A stretch of DNA of 64,000 nucleotides, from NCBI GenBank assembly GCA_946800325.1, contig OX326958.1:25150914-25214913 (forward strand). Direction: 5' to 3'. The notes under the pieces are model-generated. The model saw only the letters and a list, made by a program, of their open reading frames with translations, made no database searches and was not told the DNA's origin. This document shows positions 60,721 through 64,000 of this stretch, one piece after another (within the stretch, counting starts at the first letter, position 1; the number at the start of each line of letters is the position of its first letter). The position numbers and the translations under genes were made by a program. This DNA comes from Luzula sylvatica. Its lineage: Eukaryota; Streptophyta; Magnoliopsida; Poales; Juncaceae.

Positions 60721-61160
60721 ACATTTCTGGAATTTTGTTCACGGCTTGGTTATTTCATGAATAAACTTACAAATCTTGGTTATATACAAAAATTTCCTTA
60801 TATTCATTATAATTATAATTACAATTTTGTATAAAATAAAATATGCAGATGAAATGTATATTCTTTCTATGAGTCAGTGACGCGTAAATATAAATCTCGT
60901 GGGCAAAAAGAAAGTTCAAGAAAAATTAAAAAAAAATACGATGAGATTGAAAGTATAGCCGTTTCTAACATGGAAGTTAGTTCAATAGGAATTTAAACGA
61001 GACTCTTCTTCAAGTAAACCATAAACTATAAAAAGTAAATATGACTAAAATAAAAAGTAAATACTACTAAAAAGAAAAAAAAAGAACATAGTATTATCCA
61101 ATTCGAGGATGTATGAAGATTTTTTTATTTCGAAAGTAAATACGAAAACAAGATATTATA
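60721..61160. other. AT-rich spacer
   Basis: Nothing recognisable. Confidence 0.4.
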
Positions 61161-61168
61161 TTTCCTAT

Positions 61169-61396
61169 TAGTGGTGGGCAAAATCGATTTAAAGGGACAT
61201 TTTTTTAAAGGGACATATTTTTTCATGAACTGTTCGGTTGAACCGAATAAACCGATTTAAATTTCGATTTATTCAATTCGGTTTTCTTCGGTTCAAAATT
61301 TAAATCGGTCGGTTCGGTTTAGCTATAATCCGGTTCGATTTTGTTCGTTTTTTGTTTGGTTCGGTTTGAGCCGAACCAACCGTTTGCCCACCCCTA
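61169..61396. mobile_element. hAT-type MITE, 228 bp
   Basis: The ends are TAGTGGTGGGCAAA and, reversed, TAGGGGTGGGCAAA. Flanks are TTTCCTAT (61161-61168) and TTTCCTAC (61397-61404), seven of eight. The interior is rich in CGGTTCGGTTT/AACCGAAC units. The TAGGGGTG-like end places it near the family at 6961-7492. Confidence 0.78.
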
Positions 61397-61513
61397 TTTC
61401 CTACATTACCCACTTGCAACCAACATCTTTTCTAGAGGCAAATCACATAAATTCGAGTTATGATTCTTAATAAGGCTCTAATCCACCTCCCAACTAGGAT
61501 GAGTAATTGCAGC

Positions 61514-61603
61514 ACACATTTGTAGGAAGTTCTATTGCATTAAGAGAATAAATCCAAGACACATTTGTTGGAAGTTTTATTGCATCCAGAGAATAAATTC
61601 AAG
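61514..61603. repeat. 45-bp imperfect tandem duplication
   Basis: ACACATTTGTAGGAAGTTCT at 61514 and ACACATTTGTTGGAAGTTTT at 61559. Both copies continue through AGAGAATAAAT. Confidence 0.85.
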
Positions 61604-62317
61604 CAGTATATTGTGGAGATAAGACATCATAACTCACTACCTGGATAATGGGATGGAATATTATGCTCTGCCCCCAGCTTTCACCCAACTTTTGTTGATG
61701 TCGTCACCAATTGAAAGTTGGGTAAAATCCGTCCTCAATTTGCATCCTAACTCTCCTCCAATTAATTTTGTACTCAAAATTTGATAATTTTAATTGAAAT
61801 TTAATTCATTAGACAATTCCTTAGTTTAATTAGAAGGTAATTAATTAGAAATCACTTAGAGGAAAGTTTAATTGGATACCAAACTGTATTAAACTATAAT
61901 TCGTTTGTTATGTGTATATGATTACAAATCCTCTTTTTCTATGTTTCAGAGTAGAAGGTGCTTGATTTAACAGGAAATTTGATTTCAAAATGGCAGGTAT
62001 GAATGTGATTCCAATTAATTTACTGTTCTTTAATTTTTAGTTGTAACTAAAAACTATGAATGATATTTGCTTGATTTGATTAGATATCTTCAAATTCAGA
62101 ATATTATTTCGCTATTGCGAGCTATAGCATTAATTGACCGTAACTAGTAGAGAGGCAAAATGCATATTTGGCCATAAAGTTATTGATTTTGATCCAGCCA
62201 GGTTCTTAACAATCAAAATATAAAAATAAACTACAAATATTATCCACATTAATTATGATCAAGAATATCAATTTGCTTGATAATCAAATAGAGTGTTGAT
62301 ATATTGAGTTACTAGTT
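61604..62317. other. Intergenic sequence downstream of the receptor kinase
   Basis: No gene is supported. It should contain the 3' UTR of the minus-strand kinase just below 62318. Confidence 0.4.
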
Positions 62318-64000
62318 TTAGCCACTGAAGAATTCCTCCGATGTGGAAACGTCTATCTTATTATGAAACCGTGGAGAGCGTATAGCTGGAATTGTTACGG
62401 AGTCGTCGCTAGGCATAAGATTTATCATTTCCATGTTAGGTCTATCATTTGGATCGTCTTGTACACAAAGTAATGCTATATGCACATATTTTGGGATTTC
62501 GTAAGTGCTTTCATAATTCAAGACTGGATCTTTCAATTGGTGTACTTCTCCATTTCGCCAGTACTTCAATGCCTGTAAATATGTAAGTTTTGCTATCAAT
62601 GTGTTGACAATGCAAAAAAGAGTATATACAATAACTACCAATTCGAATGACTCACATGGCTAACTATGCTTGGAGAAATATTACAACCAGCAAAGGAACT
62701 ATTCTTTCGACCCATAATAATCTCCAGAATTAGGACACCAAAACTATATACGTCTGACTTTGCCGAAAAATTTCCGTGCATCACATATTCTGGCGCCATA
62801 TATCCACTGGACACAATAAAAGCAAAGCAATTAATGAAAATGGAATATTAGGGGTCCAAAATGGAATATTTTTATGAACTTACAATGTTCCTGCAATAAT
62901 TGAGGTGTCTTTTTGGGTTTCATCATCCTCGAAGAATCTGGCAAGACCGAAATCAGAAATTTTGGGGCTCATATCTGTATTGATTAATATATTACTAGCT
63001 TTTAAATCCCTGTGTATAATTTTCATTCGAGATCCCTCATGGAGGTACAGTAAACCTCGGCTAATTCCTTCAATTATTGTGTACCGTATTCTCCAATCTA
63101 GTTGTGCCCGCTTGACTAGATCTTTTTCTGCATATATTGAATTGAAAATTTCTCTCATTGTCAATCTACAAATCTGAAAATTTCCTTACATAGCTCATGT
63201 TTTTTCTCCGTACTCTCTTTTGATCATAAATTTGATTATTGATTATTGATTAGCATAAATAGAAAATAAAGTGCCAAATTTTTTTTTTTATCAAAAAAAG
63301 TAAGTACCAAAAAGAATTTTGTCAAGACTTCCATTCGGCAGATACTCGTAGCAAAGTAGTTTTTCTTCTTCCTGCATGCAGCAACCCAATAATAGCACTA
63401 GATTCCTGTGCTTAAGCTTCCGTAACAAATCCACCTCATTCTTGAATTCTTTTAGTCCTTGTGCCGTACTTCCTGATAATCGTTTCACGGCAATTTCTTG
63501 CCCGTCTGGAAGAGTCCCCTAGAAAGATTATGTATTTTATGTTTATTAACTTGCAAATTATCCCAAGTTGAAGAAAAATGGGCAAACAATTATTACCTTA
63601 TATACTGGTCCAAAACCACCTCTACCTAATTCAACAGAGAAGTTGTTAGTAACTTCTTTTAGCATACGCAAGTCGTACACTGTAAACTCTAAGCCTGGAC
63701 ATCGAAGGGCATCTAAGCTAGAATCCACAGACACTTTCAATTGAGCTGTATCTGATTCATCGTTTCCTAATGTTTCAAAAAATAATTTATCATTGTTCGT
63801 AGATGTAAATTGACCAGTTTATCAACTTCTAACAGATTGTCTTTTACTATCTGAGGTCGTCTTTTGTCAAATTAATTGTTGCCTAGGAGTTTATATGCAA
63901 CTAATCACAGTTTATCTGCACACTTACGAGACTTTTGGTGCTTTCTTCGCTGCCTTTTGCAAATGCAAAGAATAGATGCAGCGAGCATCAGAAAAATAGC
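62318..64000 (-). CDS. Cysteine-rich-type receptor-like kinase (CRK-like), C-terminal half
   Basis: Minus-strand exons 63928-64000 (continues off the window), 63597-63766, 63308-63518, 62884-63127, 62656-62806 and 62318-62573 (TAA). All have GT/AG borders and joins in phase. The first visible exon encodes a membrane segment, [20 protein letters not shown]. The kinase follows with [58 protein letters not shown] and [12 protein letters not shown]. Catalytic Lys, HRD Asp, Asn and DFG are all present, so it is probably active. Intron positions and motifs fit the CRK (DUF26) or S-domain receptor kinase group; the extracellular domain needed to choose lies to the right of the window. The expected role is plasma-membrane signalling in defence or stress, by family only. 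Confidence 0.88.

Overview
The window is nuclear DNA from a flowering plant, most likely a eudicot. The evidence is spliced genes with plant-type GT..AG introns, plant receptor-like kinase families, L1-type LINEs, Ty1/copia elements with an initiator-tRNA-Met-like primer site, an Athila-type LTR element with a tRNA-Asp-like primer site, and CACTA, hAT, Mutator-like, PIF/Harbinger-like and Helitron-like DNA elements. I cannot name the species. Genes are few and most of the sequence is layered transposon debris, much of which can be bounded to the base from target-site duplications (TSDs).

Left part (1-13 kb): a decayed L1 LINE (1-~4183) carries a 966-bp solo LTR (1074-2039, TSD TAATC) and a 731-bp hAT element (2596-3326, TSD GGGATAAC). 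Next, on the minus strand, are three coding exons of an RLCK-IX (U-box-kinase-like) gene (4948-5920). A 291-bp TIR-like element, an hAT MITE and a 3.2-kb non-autonomous CACTA element (8487-11648) follow; the CACTA carries fragments of a class-3 lipase gene.

Middle part (13-29 kb): an internally deleted copia element (13221-16667) sits four bases inside an exon of an unrecognised minus-strand gene. Then come AT-rich TIR elements, a Mutator-type MITE with a perfect 9-bp TSD, a ~168-bp tandem array ending in a Helitron-like 3' terminus, two Tourist-like elements, a ~1.2-kb degenerate hexanucleotide repeat and weak gene fragments.

Nested stack (29.4-42.8 kb): an L1 LINE contains a copia element (31240-42745). 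The copia contains both a young Athila-like element without pol (32899-39275, two 1635-bp LTRs) and, nine bases away, a solo LTR (39285-39924). The LTRs of the Athila-like element and the solo LTR at 1074 both hold clusters of short perfect palindromes, TCCGT-NNNN-ACGGA.

Right part (42.8-64 kb): two hAT elements, then a second copy of the RLCK-IX gene (45706-47740) with a 14-nt frameshifting deletion. In its upstream region a SINE, a 1.47-kb hAT carrying exons of an IRE-type AGC kinase, and a Mutator-type foldback element all entered the same ~15-bp AT-rich target. A ~7.5-kb LINE with a very AT-rich coding core (50960-58470) follows. The window closes with the kinase half of a cysteine-rich-type receptor-like kinase on the minus strand (62318 to beyond the right edge), which looks intact.

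The two RLCK copies share intron-exon structure and upstream sequence, so they are a tandem duplication driven apart mainly by transposon growth. I see no tRNA, rRNA, CRISPR array or bacterial-type operon. The best candidates for undescribed biology are the palindrome clusters in two unrelated LTR families, the hAT and CACTA elements with captured gene pieces, and the re-used insertion target.
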